Counted from the first letter of the stretch, positions 53,313-63,462 are shown. The stretch: 64,000 nucleotides of DNA from Gemmatimonas sp. (GCA_011390885.1 JAABRO010000007.1:30042-94041), one strand, 5' to 3'. The notes: generated by a model from the letters alone, not told the origin. Program-made: numbers and translations.

Positions 53313-54140
53313 ATGGACGCCTTGGTGCGTTACTTCGAGAGCATCCCCTCCACCCACCGCGCCGCGATCCTCGCCGGGGGCATCGCGTTCTTTTGGCTGT
53401 GGGAGAGCGCGGCGCCGCTCGTGCGGTTCAGCTACGACAAGTGGGCGCATGCGCGGCGCAACTTCTTCTTCACCGCGACCACGATCGTGGTGAACTTCGC
53501 GCTGGCGTTCGTGCTGCTGCGCACGGCGGCCTGGGTGGTGGAGCGCGAGGTCGGGGTGCTTCACGTCGTGCCCGACCTGCCGCTGGCCGCGGAGGCGATC
53601 ATCGGGCTGCTCCTGCTCGACCTCGTCGGCGCCTGGCTGCCGCACTTCGTGGAGCACAAGGTGCCGCCGCTCTGGCGCCTGCACCTGGTGCACCACTCCG
53701 ACACCGAAGTGGACACCACGTCGGCCAACCGCCACCACCCCGGCGAGAGCGTGGTGCGCTTCGCGTTCACCACGCTGGCCGTGCTCGTGGCCGGCGCCCC
53801 GATGTGGATGGTGTTCCTGTACCAGTCGCTGAGCGTGGTGCTCAGCCAGTTCAACCACGCCAACATTGCCCTGCCACCGGCCCTCGATCGCGCCCTCAGC
53901 TGGGTGATCGTGTCCCCCGACATGCACAAGGTGCACCATCACTTCGTGCTGCCGTACACCGATTCCAACTACGGCAACGTGTTCTCGGTGTGGGACCGGC
54001 TCTTCGGCACGTTCCTGACGCTGGATCGCGCCAGCCTCGTGTACGGGGTGGACACGCACATGGAGCCGGCCGAGCACAGCACCGTGCGCGCGCTGCTCAC
54101 CCTGCCACTGCGGCCGGGCACGAAACGGCGCGCGCCGTAG
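53313..54140 (+). CDS. Sterol desaturase/fatty acid hydroxylase family protein
   Basis: A 275-residue protein (ATG at 53313; an in-frame TTG at 53301 is less likely). Four membrane helices and the eight-histidine di-iron signature: HFVEH, HLVHHSD, HH in SANRHHPGES, then HKVHHHFVLPYTDSNYGNVFSVWDRLFGTF. Members hydroxylate or desaturate lipids, sterols or carotenoids using oxygen at the inner membrane. The lipid acted on here is unknown. It is divergent from the glucan operon and shares its intergenic operator region, which may be coincidental. Confidence 0.9.
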   Translation: MDALVRYFESIPSTHRAAILAGGIAFFWLWESAAPLVRFSYDKWAHARRNFFFTATTIVVNFALAFVLLRTAAWVVEREVGVLHVVPDLPLAAEAIIGLLLLDLVGAWLPHFVEHKVPPLWRLHLVHHSDTEVDTTSANRHHPGESVVRFAFTTLAVLVAGAPMWMVFLYQSLSVVLSQFNHANIALPPALDRALSWVIVSPDMHKVHHHFVLPYTDSNYGNVFSVWDRLFGTFLTLDRASLVYGVDTHMEPAEHSTVRALLTLPLRPGTKRRAP

Positions 54141-54141
54141 G

Positions 54142-54645
54142 TCAGCGCGGGGCGGGCACCTCGAGCGCGCGCTCGATCTCCGGCACCAGCGCCTCGGGTG
54201 CGTCGGTCGGCGCGAACCGCTTCAGCACCTGTCCGTCCCGGCCCACCAGGAACTTCGTGAAGTTCCACTTGATCGCCTCGCTGCCGAGCAGACCGGGCTG
54301 CTCCGCCCGCATCCAGCGCCACAGCGGGTGCGCATCGTCACCGTTCACCTCCACCTTCGCGAACATCGGGAACGTGACGTCGTAGCGCGTCTCGCAGAAC
54401 TGCGCGATCTCGGTCTCGGAGCCGGGCTCCTGGTGGCCGAACTGGTTGCACGGAAAACCGAGCACGGCGAAGCCGCGGTCCCGATACGTGCGCCAGAGCT
54501 GTTCGAGGCCGGCGTACTGCGGCGTGAGCCCGCACTGGCTGGCCACGTTGACCACGACGAGCACCTTGCCCGCGTAGTCGCGCAGCGTGGCCGGCGTGCC
54601 GGTGATGGTGGTGGCGGACAAGTCGAAGGCGGTGGTGTCCGACAT
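54142..54645 (-). CDS. Glutathione peroxidase family protein (BtuE/Gpx)
   Basis: A 167-residue protein. Thioredoxin-fold peroxidase motifs: VVNVASQCGLTPQY with the peroxidatic Cys, LGFPCNQFGHQEPGSE with the second Cys of thioredoxin-dependent Gpx, and IKWNFTKFLVGRDGQV with the catalytic Trp/Asn. No signal peptide. It should reduce hydrogen peroxide and lipid hydroperoxides, most likely with thioredoxin as donor. The stop is 2 bp from the convergent sterol-desaturase-family gene. The 212 bp upstream, divergent from the next kinase gene, hold no feature I can support. Confidence 0.95.
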   Translation of the reverse strand: MSDTTAFDLSATTITGTPATLRDYAGKVLVVVNVASQCGLTPQYAGLEQLWRTYRDRGFAVLGFPCNQFGHQEPGSETEIAQFCETRYDVTFPMFAKVEVNGDDAHPLWRWMRAEQPGLLGSEAIKWNFTKFLVGRDGQVLKRFAPTDAPEALVPEIERALEVPAPR

Positions 54646-54857
54646 GAGGCAATGGGCAGAAGAGGGCGGCCGGAGCAGCGTGGCAAGGCTGGTCGAACGG
54701 GGCGCGGACGGTCAACTTGCGTCTGGATCCGGGTCGGCTCGCCGCCCCCCCGTGCTCCCGAGCATGGTACGCGTGGTGGGGCTCGATCGTTTCCTCCTCA
54801 GAGAGGGGCGAGGTTGCCTCCACACGTTCCCGCACGCCCCGCGCCGATCACGACCCG

Positions 54858-56471
54858 ATGCCGCCTGACGCGCCCGACGAACCGACGCTGCCGATCACGG
54901 AGCATCGCTTCCGCTTTCTCACGGAGGCGCTGCAGGTGGGCGTCGTGCTGCACGATGCGCAGACGCAGCAGATTCTCTACGTCAATCCGATGGCGTGCGA
55001 GCTGCTCGGCCTCACCGAAGACCAGCTGCTCGGCCGCTCCTCCTTCGACCCGGAGTGGCACTTCGTGGACGCCGAGGGACGGCGCCTCGAGCACGCAGAC
55101 TTTCCGGCGGTCCGCGTGGCGCACTCCGGCGAGCCGCTGCCGGACCTGGTGGTAGGCGCGTTTCGGCCGCGGACCCGCGACTACGCCTGGGGCATGGTGC
55201 GCGGTCGGCCGCTGCGCGATGCCGATGGACGGATGCAGCAGGTGCTGGTGTCGTTCTCCGACATCACCGCGCTGCGCGTGGCGGAGCAGGCGCGGCTCGA
55301 GGCGTTGCAGGAGGCCGATCGGTTCCGGCGCGCGCTCGACCAGGTGCCGGCCTACGTGTACATGAAGGATCGGGAGTCGCGCTACACCTACGGCAACGCG
55401 CAGGTGCTGGCGCTCTTCGGCGTCACGGCCGAGGAGCTGGTCGGCGCCGCGGACGAGCGCTTCTTTCCGCCGGAGGCCGTCGCCACGCTCCGGGCGATCG
55501 ACCGCCGGGTGCTCGCCGGCGACGACTCGCACGAGGAGCTCGCGTTCGACGAGCCGGACGGACGCGTGCGGCACTACGTCGAGGTGAAGACCCCGCTGCG
55601 CGACACGGCGGACGCGGCAACCCCCTCGGGCATCCTCGGCATCACGGTCGACCTCACCGACCGCAAGGCGCTCGAGCAGCAGCTGCAGCAGGCCCAGCGA
55701 CTGGAGGCGATCGGACGGCTCGCCGGTGGCATCGCGCACGACTTCAACAACATGCTCGGGGTCATCCTGGGGCGCGCCGAACTGGCCCTCATGGCGGCGC
55801 CGCCGGACACCGCGCTGCAGGAGGACCTGCGCGAGATCCGCTCGGCCGCCGAGCGCTCCTCCGAACTGACGCGTCACCTGCTCGCGTTCGCGCGGCGCCA
55901 GCACCTGCTGCCGCGCACGCTGGAGCTCGCCACCGAGATGCCGCCGCTGCTGCGACTGCTGCGACGGCTCATCAGCGAGGACATCCCACTGCGCTGGGAG
56001 CCGGCCCACGACCTGTGGCCGGTGTGGCTCGACCCCACGCAACTCGACCAGATCCTCACCAACCTGTGCGTGAACGCGCGCGATGCGATTCGCGCCGCGA
56101 GCGACGGCAAGACCATGGCCGGCCACGCCGTCACGATCTCCGCCGACAACGCCACCGTGGATGCGGCGTTCTGCGCGCGACACCCCGAGGCGACCGAGGG
56201 CGAGTACGTGGTGCTCGCCGTGCACGACACGGGCGCAGGCATTCCCGACGACGTGCGGCCCCGCATCTTCGAGCCGTTCTTCACCACCAAGCCGCTCGGC
56301 GAGGGGACGGGCCTCGGTCTGCCCACCGTGTTCGGCACGGTGCGCCAGGCTGGCGGCTTTCTCCTGCTGCACAGCCAGCCTGGCGAGGGCACGACCTTCG
56401 CGTCGTACCTGCCGCGATCGGTCGAGCCCGCCGATCAGCGCACGCCCGCTCCCGCCGTCGGGACTTCGTAG
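54858..56471 (+). CDS. PAS sensor histidine kinase
   Basis: A 537-residue protein from the ATG at 54858. Two PAS domains (about 15-140 and 155-270, the second with PAYVYMKDRESRYTYGN and ending GITVDLTDRKA), HisKA with GGIAHDFNNMLGVI giving His294, then HATPase_c: LTNLCVNARDAI, DTGAGIPDD and [15 protein letters not shown]. No receiver and no membrane segment. It is closely related in style to the kinase at 2595-4550 but lacks the receiver, so it needs a separate response regulator; none is adjacent. Its last 37 bp overlap the convergent amidohydrolase gene. Confidence 0.92.
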   Translation: MPPDAPDEPTLPITEHRFRFLTEALQVGVVLHDAQTQQILYVNPMACELLGLTEDQLLGRSSFDPEWHFVDAEGRRLEHADFPAVRVAHSGEPLPDLVVGAFRPRTRDYAWGMVRGRPLRDADGRMQQVLVSFSDITALRVAEQARLEALQEADRFRRALDQVPAYVYMKDRESRYTYGNAQVLALFGVTAEELVGAADERFFPPEAVATLRAIDRRVLAGDDSHEELAFDEPDGRVRHYVEVKTPLRDTADAATPSGILGITVDLTDRKALEQQLQQAQRLEAIGRLAGGIAHDFNNMLGVILGRAELALMAAPPDTALQEDLREIRSAAERSSELTRHLLAFARRQHLLPRTLELATEMPPLLRLLRRLISEDIPLRWEPAHDLWPVWLDPTQLDQILTNLCVNARDAIRAASDGKTMAGHAVTISADNATVDAAFCARHPEATEGEYVVLAVHDTGAGIPDDVRPRIFEPFFTTKPLGEGTGLGLPTVFGTVRQAGGFLLLHSQPGEGTTFASYLPRSVEPADQRTPAPAVGTS

Positions 56472-59400
56472 CTCCACGGCTGCCGCACGAGCTTGCGCTG
56501 CCGCGGGTACACCTCGTCGAGGGTGTTGCCGTCGTACAGCCGGCCGTTCAGCATCACGAACCGGATGCTGTTCGTGTTGCGGATGTTCTGCAGCGGGTCA
56601 CGGTCGAGCACGAGCAGGTCGGCGAACTTGCCCGGCTCCAGCGACCCCACGCTCTTGCCGAGCCCGATGGCGTCGGCGCCCACGATGGTCGCTGCCTTGA
56701 GCGCGTCGTGCTCGGACATGCCGCCCGACTGGATGAGCCAGAGCTCCCAGTGCATGCCAAGCCCCTGCAGCTGGCCGTGGCTGCCCACGCCCACGCGGCC
56801 GCCCGCCTGCACGGTGCGCGCGAGATCCTCGGCGTGCTGCCACATCGGGTACTCCTCCTTCACCGCGAAGCCGGCGGGGCCGGGCGAGTTGCCCGTGCCG
56901 CGGCGACGCACCTTGCTGTCGAAATCCACGGGGTGCGTGAAGCGGCGCAGCTTGGCGTCGCCGAGCAGGTCTTCGGTCTGGTAGAACCACCCCTCGCCGA
57001 AGGGACCGCCGTACGCGACCACGAGCGTGGGCGAGTTCACCGTCTGCGTGGCCTTGTACCACTCGTAGGTGTCCTCGAACTTGGGCGTGATCGGCAGCGT
57101 GTGCTCGATGCCCGGATAGCCGTCGAGGCCATGCGTGATGTTGAGCTTGTGATCGAGTCCGCCCTCGGTGCTGGGCATGATGCCAAGCTCCTTTGCCGCC
57201 ATGATGAGCCACTGCCGCTGCTGCCGGTTGCCGCTCATGTACATCTTGAGCGTCTTCGTGTCGTAGTAGGTGGCGTAGCGCTGCATGATCTCGCGCGCGT
57301 GCTCGAGATCGCGCACCGGCTCGGCGCTGAAGACACCGGGTCCCGTGGTGTAGATGCGGGGGCCGACCATGGCACCGCTTTCCACCTGGTCGCTGTAGCT
57401 CAGGAAGTCGGTGGTGGCCGTCTGCGGATCACGCGTGGTGGTGGTGCCGTACGCGAGCGTGGCGAGGTACTGCCACGTCTGCGTGTTGTGGATCTGCGGC
57501 GTGAGCCACTGCGGGTGGTAGTGCGTGTCCACCATGCCGGGCATGATCACCTTGCCGCTCACGTCGCGGATCTCGGCGCCCTCCGGAATGGGCACGCTGC
57601 CGCGCGCACCGATCGCCACGATGTGGCGGTCGCGGATCACGATGTCGGCGTTCTCGATGATCTCGTTGCCCTTCATCGTGATGGTCTTCGCGCCGCGCAG
57701 CACGAGCACGCCGCGCGGCTGGTCGCGCACGGCCGTCACCGTCACGCGCCGCTCGTCGGGCTTGTAGCCGGGCGACGCCTTCTTCGTGGTGTCCGCCTTG
57801 GCGAGGGAGTCGGCGCGCGCGAGGCTGTCCTTCTTCGTGGTGTCGGCACGGATGAGCGCCACGCGGCGCGCGTCCGCCTTCAGCGAATCGTCCACGACCT
57901 TCGCGCGATCGAGGTCGTACGTCCACGTGGCGTTGCCGAGCGCCCACATCACCTTGCGGCCGTCGCCGCTCCACGCAGGAAACTCGCCGCCGATCGTGTT
58001 GAGCTTGCGCACCGGCACCACCGCGTTCTCCGGCGAGACCACGCTCACGGTGGGCGGCGTGGCACCGGCCACCGGCACGGTGACCGTGTACAGGTCCATG
58101 CCCACCATCGCGAGTGCCTGGTCGCCCTTCGGGGCCATGAGCACGAGCGAAGCGGGGCGCGGACGCGGCGGCGCGGGCTCCTGGTCGTCGAGGTGCAGCG
58201 CGTGCCCGTGCTCGTCACGCGGCCCCTCGAACTCGAGCGGACGCGCGGCGCGGCCGCCGATCCACTGCTTCGCTTCGCGCATCACGAGGTCGGCATCGAG
58301 GCCGATCGCGCCACCGGCCCCCGGCGGCAGCGGGCCGGTCACGCGCAGATGCGTCTTGAGGTCCGTGCCGTCCCAGCGGAACGACTGCAGCCCGTCGCCA
58401 TAGGCGAAGATGCGCTCGGCGTCCTGCGTGAAGTGCGGATTGCCGAGCCCGCCCGTTGGCATGATGCTCGTGATCGCGCCACCGGAGGCGGGGAGCCACA
58501 CGAACTCGGCGGCGGCAGGGCCGAAGAAGGCGCCACCGGCCTCCTGCAACTCACGCGCAGCGGCGCGCACCGCCACGAGACGATCGCCGCGCGGCGACCA
58601 GGCGAGGTCGGTGAACAGCGCGCTGCCCGTGGTGAGCGCCTGCACGCGCCAGCCACCACGTCCCTGCCGCGTGGCGCGATGAATGGCCCCACCGGCCGCG
58701 TCGTGCCACGTCACCCAGGCGAGGCTCGTGCCGTCGGGCGACCAGACGGGCGCGAACTCGCCCACGGTGTCGGCGGAGACGCGCGTCGGCGTGCCGCTCG
58801 GCAGGTCCACTACGTACACACGGTCCAGGGACACGAACGCGAGCTGTCGGCCGTCGGGCGACGGCGCGATGTCGCGCACCTGCCGCGACGTGAACGTGGG
58901 CGCCGTGTCGATGGCGTACTCGAACTTCACTTCCGGGCCCATGGCGAGGCGCACCTCGGCCTCGAACGGAATCTTCGTCGACGCGCTGCCGTCCACCGGC
59001 ACGCGCCAGATCTCGCCGCCGTAGCTCACCACCACGGCACGCGAATCCGGCGTGAAGGAGTAGCCGGGATACGCATCCATCGGCGCGCGCGACTCGATGT
59101 CGTCGCGCTGCACCGGGAAGGCGAGCCAGCGTTCCTCCTGCGTATTCAGGTTGCGGATGCGCAGGCCGGTCTTCGTCTCGAAGCGTGTGCCATACACGAG
59201 CCACGTGCCGTCGGGAGAGAGCGCGGGGCGGAAGCCGGAGCCGAAGCGCGTGGTCATCTGCGACGTGCGGCCGTTCTCCTTGTCCCACACATACAGCTGG
59301 TACTGCGGTCCGATGCTGTTGTACTGCCAGTCGCCGGTGCGTCCGGCGAACCACATGAAGCGCGAGTCCTTGCCGAAGGCTGCGCCGAGCATCTTGAGCG

Positions 59401-59962
59401 TGGGCGGGGCCGCCGGCTCACTCGTGAGCGCCACGCCGCTGCCACCGTCCACGTGATACATCCAGAGCTTCGCCACGCCGCCCAGTCCGCCGCTCTTCGA
59501 GGCGACGACATACTGGCCATCGGGGGTGAACTCCGGACTCACATAGAGATTGTTGTTGCCCTTGGTGAGCTGTACCGTGTCGCGGCCGTCGGCGTTCATG
59601 AGCCAGACGTTGTCGCCCCCCGAGCGATCGGACACGAAGACGATGCGCTTGCCGTCGGGCGAATAGCGCGGCTGCACGTCGTACGCCATGCCCGAGGTGA
59701 TCCGCGTGGCCTTGCCGCCCGCGATCGGGAGCGTGTAGAGGTCGCCGAGCAGGTCGAACACGATGGTCTGCCCGTCTGGGGAGACGTCGAGCGACAGCCA
59801 CGTGCCCTTCGTGGTGGAGAAGGTGTGGCTGCGCGCTTCCGCGAGCGGCAAGGTGACGGGCGGCTTGCCGCCGGCGGCGGGCGCCTGGGCGGAGAGCGTG
59901 CCGGCAAACGCGAGGCCAACGGCAACCAGCGCCGCCGGACGGGCGAATCGGAGTGGGGACAT
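56435..59962 (-). CDS. Secreted TolB-propeller amidohydrolase
   Basis: A 1175-residue protein from the ATG at 59962; signal peptide FARPAALVAVGLAFAGTLSAQ. Residues 50-760 contain many TolB/WD-like blades ([61 protein letters not shown]). A charged Lys/Asp/Ala linker (TTKKDSLARADSLAKADTTKK) leads to the amidohydrolase domain (about 775-1150) with the HxH metal pair in MPGMVDTHYHPQW, further ligands in LNITHGLDGYPGIEH and VGVGSHGQLQGLGMH, and the C-terminal GSLEPGKFADLLVLDRDPLQNIRN. Such fusions are expected to hydrolyse amide bonds of peptides or cyclic substrates in the periplasm. Confidence 0.92.
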   Translation of the reverse strand: MSPLRFARPAALVAVGLAFAGTLSAQAPAAGGKPPVTLPLAEARSHTFSTTKGTWLSLDVSPDGQTIVFDLLGDLYTLPIAGGKATRITSGMAYDVQPRYSPDGKRIVFVSDRSGGDNVWLMNADGRDTVQLTKGNNNLYVSPEFTPDGQYVVASKSGGLGGVAKLWMYHVDGGSGVALTSEPAAPPTLKMLGAAFGKDSRFMWFAGRTGDWQYNSIGPQYQLYVWDKENGRTSQMTTRFGSGFRPALSPDGTWLVYGTRFETKTGLRIRNLNTQEERWLAFPVQRDDIESRAPMDAYPGYSFTPDSRAVVVSYGGEIWRVPVDGSASTKIPFEAEVRLAMGPEVKFEYAIDTAPTFTSRQVRDIAPSPDGRQLAFVSLDRVYVVDLPSGTPTRVSADTVGEFAPVWSPDGTSLAWVTWHDAAGGAIHRATRQGRGGWRVQALTTGSALFTDLAWSPRGDRLVAVRAAARELQEAGGAFFGPAAAEFVWLPASGGAITSIMPTGGLGNPHFTQDAERIFAYGDGLQSFRWDGTDLKTHLRVTGPLPPGAGGAIGLDADLVMREAKQWIGGRAARPLEFEGPRDEHGHALHLDDQEPAPPRPRPASLVLMAPKGDQALAMVGMDLYTVTVPVAGATPPTVSVVSPENAVVPVRKLNTIGGEFPAWSGDGRKVMWALGNATWTYDLDRAKVVDDSLKADARRVALIRADTTKKDSLARADSLAKADTTKKASPGYKPDERRVTVTAVRDQPRGVLVLRGAKTITMKGNEIIENADIVIRDRHIVAIGARGSVPIPEGAEIRDVSGKVIMPGMVDTHYHPQWLTPQIHNTQTWQYLATLAYGTTTTRDPQTATTDFLSYSDQVESGAMVGPRIYTTGPGVFSAEPVRDLEHAREIMQRYATYYDTKTLKMYMSGNRQQRQWLIMAAKELGIMPSTEGGLDHKLNITHGLDGYPGIEHTLPITPKFEDTYEWYKATQTVNSPTLVVAYGGPFGEGWFYQTEDLLGDAKLRRFTHPVDFDSKVRRRGTGNSPGPAGFAVKEEYPMWQHAEDLARTVQAGGRVGVGSHGQLQGLGMHWELWLIQSGGMSEHDALKAATIVGADAIGLGKSVGSLEPGKFADLLVLDRDPLQNIRNTNSIRFVMLNGRLYDGNTLDEVYPRQRKLVRQPWSYEVPTAGAGVR

Positions 59963-60039
59963 GACGAACCTCGAAGTGGGACGGAACCGCATCGAACCTG
60001 CGCGAAAACTGGACCGCGCATCCCCCGATGGCCAGACGC

Positions 60040-60098
60040 GAGGCTCCCGCGAGGCGTCCCGCGAGGCGTCCCGCGCCGAACGTCACGCGCCGAACGTC
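60040..60098. repeat. Short tandem duplications around the 3' end of the hydratase gene
   Basis: GAGGCGTCCCGC occurs at 60051-60062 and 60063-60074, with an imperfect copy at 60040-60050. CGCGCCGAACGTC occurs at 60072-60084 and 60086-60098, spanning the stop codon of the hydratase gene. These look like replication-slippage products. Confidence 0.8.
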
Positions 60099-60964
60099 GC
60101 CTCGGCCTTGAGCGCGGTCGCACCGTCCGGTCCCTGCGCCTCGAGCATCGCGTGATCGCCGTCGCGCGTGGCGAGCAGGCGGAAGGGCGCCACGTCGAAC
60201 AGCGGCGCCACGCCGCGGAAGCTGAACGTGAGCACGCGACGCGCCAGGCGGCCGGCCTCATGGGCGCGCTCGGTCTCCTGCGCTTCGGCCAGCCGCAGCA
60301 GGAGCATGGCCGTGAGCGGTCCATGTACCACGAGTCCCGGGTATCCCTCATCGCGCATGGCGTACTCGCGATCGTAGTGAATGCGGTGCGCATTGAAGGT
60401 GAGCGCCGAGAAGCGGAAGAGCAGGCGCGTGTCGGCGTTGACCTCGCGCACGGACGCGCGCGGTGGTGCGACGGACCACGGGCGACGTTCCGGCGGCGGC
60501 ACCGGGGCGCCCGGCTCGCGATACACGATGTCCTGCTCCTCCTCGATGCACGTCACGCCGTCCTGCACGATGCGATAGTGCACGGTCACGAAGGCGAGCT
60601 CACCGGTGCGCCCCGTCTTGCGCGACACGTCGTGAATCACGCCGTGCCGTTCGGCCGGCACCCCGAGTCGCAGCGGCGCGTGGAATCGCACGCGCGCGCC
60701 CGCGAACATGCGCCGCGGCAGCGTGATGGGCGGCATGAAGCCACCGCGTTCCGGATGACCGTCGATGCCGAGGCGCGACTGCGGCGCGCGTGGCAGGAAG
60801 TAGAACCAGTGCCACAGCGGCGGGATCGCATTGCCGGCCTGGTCCGTTAGATTGCGGTCGTCGAACATGGCCGCGGCGGCCAGCGCCTGCGCAGCAGCGA
60901 GCGCGTCGTGCACGGTTTCGGTGCGACCGACCCATTCGGTCACGTCGAGTTCAGCAGTATCCAT
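60083..60964 (-). CDS. meh: Hot-dog-fold hydratase, probably mesaconyl-C4-CoA hydratase
   Basis: A 293-residue protein of the double hot-dog HTD2/FAS1-like dehydratase type. N-terminal half: PPLWHWFYFLPRAPQSRLGIDGHPERGGFMPPI, then MFAGARVRFHAPLRLG. C-terminal half carries the MaoC-like catalytic segment FNAHRIHYDREYAMRDEGYPGLVVHGPLTAMLLL (His196, Asp198, His214). In Chloroflexus this kind of protein hydrates mesaconyl-C4-CoA to (S)-citramalyl-CoA; itaconyl-CoA hydratase is a related activity. The assignment rests on the neighbouring Mct-like and SmtAB-like genes, divergently transcribed 33 bp away. Cytoplasmic. The very short divergent gap implies that promoters lie inside coding sequence. 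Confidence 0.75.
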   Translation of the reverse strand: MDTAELDVTEWVGRTETVHDALAAAQALAAAAMFDDRNLTDQAGNAIPPLWHWFYFLPRAPQSRLGIDGHPERGGFMPPITLPRRMFAGARVRFHAPLRLGVPAERHGVIHDVSRKTGRTGELAFVTVHYRIVQDGVTCIEEEQDIVYREPGAPVPPPERRPWSVAPPRASVREVNADTRLLFRFSALTFNAHRIHYDREYAMRDEGYPGLVVHGPLTAMLLLRLAEAQETERAHEAGRLARRVLTFSFRGVAPLFDVAPFRLLATRDGDHAMLEAQGPDGATALKAEATFGA

Positions 60965-60997
60965 GATCGAACCTGGCGCGTGGAGACGGAACCCGTG

Positions 60998-62236
60998 ATG
61001 CCGCCCCAAGATAGTCGGTCTGAAGCCACCAGCCAGCCGCCGCTGCCGCTCGCCGGCATTCGCGTGATCGACGTCGGCAACTTCCTCGCCGGCCCCTACG
61101 CGGCCTCGATTCTCGGCGAGTTCGGCGCGGAGGTGCTCAAGGTGGAGCATCCCATCGCCGGCGACCCCATGCGCCGCTTCGGCACGCCGTCGCCACGCGC
61201 CGACGCCACGCTCAAGTGGCTGAGCGAGGGGCGCAACCGCAAGTCGGTCACGATCGACCTGCGACAGCCCGAAGGCGTGCAGCTCTTCCTGGCGCTCGCG
61301 AAGAAGTCGCACGTGCTCGTGGAGAACTTCCGCCCCGGCACCATGGAGGAGTGGGGACTCGGCTGGGAGCAGGTGCACGCCGCGAACCCCGCGCTCGTCA
61401 TGCTGCGCGTCTCGGGCTACGGGCAGACCGGCCCCTACCGGCGCCGGTCCGGCTTCGCGCACATCGCGCAGGCGTTCGGCGGACTCAACTACCTGAGCGG
61501 CTTTCCCGGCGAGACCCCCGTGCTCCCCGGCACGGTGCCGCTCGGCGACTACATCGCCAGCCTGTTCGGCGCGATCGGCGTGCTCATCGCACTCCGCCAC
61601 CAGGAGGCGACCGGACGCGGACAGATGATCGACGTGGGCATCTACGAGGCCGTGTTCCGGGTGCTGGAGGAGATCGCGACGGCGTACGGCACCACCGGCA
61701 AGATCCGCGAGCGCGAGGGCTCCGGCAGCTTCGTGGCGGTGCCGCACGGCCACTTCCGCACGCGCGACGACAAGTGGATCGCCATTGCCTGCACCACCGA
61801 CAAGATGTTCGAGCGCCTCTCGGTGGCCATGGGGCAGCCGCATCTCTCGTCCAGCAACCTCTACGCCGACCAGCGGCAGCGGCTCGCCGACCGTGACCGC
61901 GTGAATGCCATCGTGATCGACTGGGTGGGCTCGCTCACCCGGGACGAAGTGCTCGAGAAGTGCCTCGCGGAGGAGGTGCCGGTGGGCAAGGTGAACAGCA
62001 TCGCCGACATCTTCGAGGACGAGCAGTTCATCGCGCGCGAGAACCTCGCGCACGTCAGCTGCGAGGGCATCGAGGACGTCGTGATTCCCGGCGTGATTCC
62101 GCGTCTCTCGAAGACGCCGGGCCGCATCACGAACCTGGGGCCCACGCTCGGCAACGCCACCGAGTCCGTCATGCGCGACCTGCTCGGCCTCGCGAGCGCC
62201 GAGATCGAACGCCTGCGCCAGCAGCGGATCATCTGA
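60998..62236 (+). CDS. Class III CoA-transferase, SmtA/SmtB-like
   Basis: A 412-residue CaiB/BaiF protein from the ATG at 60998. It shows the family core [51 protein letters not shown] and [43 protein letters not shown] is also present, and catalytic Asp184 is in [11 protein letters not shown]. Members move CoA between acids through an aspartyl-CoA intermediate. Tandem genes of this type beside meh and mct match the two subunits of succinyl-CoA:(S)-malate CoA-transferase of the 3-hydroxypropionate bi-cycle. The substrate is inferred from context. The stop overlaps the next start as TGATG, so expression of the two subunits is coupled. Confidence 0.75.
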   Translation: MPPQDSRSEATSQPPLPLAGIRVIDVGNFLAGPYAASILGEFGAEVLKVEHPIAGDPMRRFGTPSPRADATLKWLSEGRNRKSVTIDLRQPEGVQLFLALAKKSHVLVENFRPGTMEEWGLGWEQVHAANPALVMLRVSGYGQTGPYRRRSGFAHIAQAFGGLNYLSGFPGETPVLPGTVPLGDYIASLFGAIGVLIALRHQEATGRGQMIDVGIYEAVFRVLEEIATAYGTTGKIREREGSGSFVAVPHGHFRTRDDKWIAIACTTDKMFERLSVAMGQPHLSSSNLYADQRQRLADRDRVNAIVIDWVGSLTRDEVLEKCLAEEVPVGKVNSIADIFEDEQFIARENLAHVSCEGIEDVVIPGVIPRLSKTPGRITNLGPTLGNATESVMRDLLGLASAEIERLRQQRII

Positions 62237-63462
62237 TGCACGAACCCACCGACACACCGACGACGCTGCCGCTCGCCGGCATCCGCGTGGTGGACATCGC
62301 CACCATCATTGCCGCGCCCTTCTGCGCCACCATGCTCGGCGAGTTCGGCGCCGACGTGCTCAAGGTGGAGCACCCGGTGGGTGGCGATGGGCTGCGGCGC
62401 TTCGGCACCCCCTCCCAGCGTGGCGACACGCTCACCTGGGTGAGCGAGGCGCGCAACAAGCGCTCGCTCACGCTCGACCTGCGCAAGCCCGAGGGCGTGG
62501 CGCTCTTCAAGTCGCTCATCGCGAAGACCGACGTGCTGTGCGAGAACTTCCGCACCGGCACGATGGAGAAGTGGGGGCTGGGATGGGACGTGCTGCGCGA
62601 GATCAACCCGCGGCTCATCATGCTGCGCGTGACGGGCTACGGGCAGACGGGCCCGTACAAGGACCGGCCGGGCTTTGCGCGCGTGGCGCACGCGGTGGGC
62701 GGCATCGCCTACCTCGCCGGCATGCCCAAGGGCACGCCGGTCACCCCCGGATCCACCACGCTCGGCGACTACATGACCGGGCTGTACGGCTGCCTCGGCG
62801 TGCTCATGGCGCTGCGCCACCGTGATCGCACCGGCGAAGGACAGTACGTGGACGCCGCGCTCTACGAGTCGGTGTTCCGCTGCACCGACGAGCTCGCGCC
62901 CGCCTACAGCATGTACGGCATGGTGCGCGAGCGCATGGGCTCGAGCCACAACGACTTCGCCTGCCCGCACGGCCACTTCGCCACGAAGGACGGCAAGTGG
63001 GTGGCCATCTCGTGCGCCACCGACAAGCTCTTCGCGCGGCTCACGCAGGCGATGGGCCGTCCGGAGCTCGCCTCGTCGAGCACGTACGGCGAACAGAAGG
63101 TGCGCCTCGCCCATGCGTCGTCGGTGAACGAGATCGTGCGTGACTGGTGCGGCTCGCTCACGCGCGAAGAGGTGCTGCAGCGCTGCTATGCCACCGACAC
63201 GCCGGCCGGTCCGCTCAACAACATCGCCGACATCTTCGGCGACCGGCAGTTCCACGCGCGCCGCAACCTCGTGGCCATCGACGACGAGGGCACCGGCGAG
63301 TCCATGATCGTGCCGGCCGTGGTGCCGCGCCTCTCCGAGACGCCGGGCAGCATCCGCTCCCTCGGTCCCACGTTGGGGCAGCACACCGACGAAGTGCTGC
63401 GCGACGTGCTCGGACTCGACGACACCGAGATCGCGTCGCTGCGCGCGCAGCGGGTGATCTGA
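62236..63462 (+). CDS. Class III CoA-transferase, SmtA/SmtB-like (second subunit)
   Basis: A 408-residue CaiB/BaiF protein, clearly paralogous to the preceding one (shared [37 protein letters not shown] and IADIF blocks). It has [51 protein letters not shown] with catalytic Asp178. Two complete active-site aspartates in tandem paralogues are compatible with either a heteromeric enzyme or two enzymes of different specificity. The coupling to the upstream gene and the 1-bp gap to the Mct-like gene indicate one transcript. By context the likely reaction is CoA transfer from succinyl-CoA to malate or citramalate. Confidence 0.75.
   Translation: MHEPTDTPTTLPLAGIRVVDIATIIAAPFCATMLGEFGADVLKVEHPVGGDGLRRFGTPSQRGDTLTWVSEARNKRSLTLDLRKPEGVALFKSLIAKTDVLCENFRTGTMEKWGLGWDVLREINPRLIMLRVTGYGQTGPYKDRPGFARVAHAVGGIAYLAGMPKGTPVTPGSTTLGDYMTGLYGCLGVLMALRHRDRTGEGQYVDAALYESVFRCTDELAPAYSMYGMVRERMGSSHNDFACPHGHFATKDGKWVAISCATDKLFARLTQAMGRPELASSSTYGEQKVRLAHASSVNEIVRDWCGSLTREEVLQRCYATDTPAGPLNNIADIFGDRQFHARRNLVAIDDEGTGESMIVPAVVPRLSETPGSIRSLGPTLGQHTDEVLRDVLGLDDTEIASLRAQRVI

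Noticed and set aside
53145..54077. N-terminal extension of the hydrolase/barrel frame up to 54077
   Set aside because: It is antisense to the sterol-desaturase-family gene and contains the promoter and operator. The signal peptide starts at 53144.
54995..60850. A 1951-codon open frame on the plus strand
   Set aside because: It runs antisense or out of frame through a histidine kinase, an amidohydrolase and a hydratase that all have clear domains. Its protein is Arg/His/Ala-rich without motifs, a product of the high GC content.
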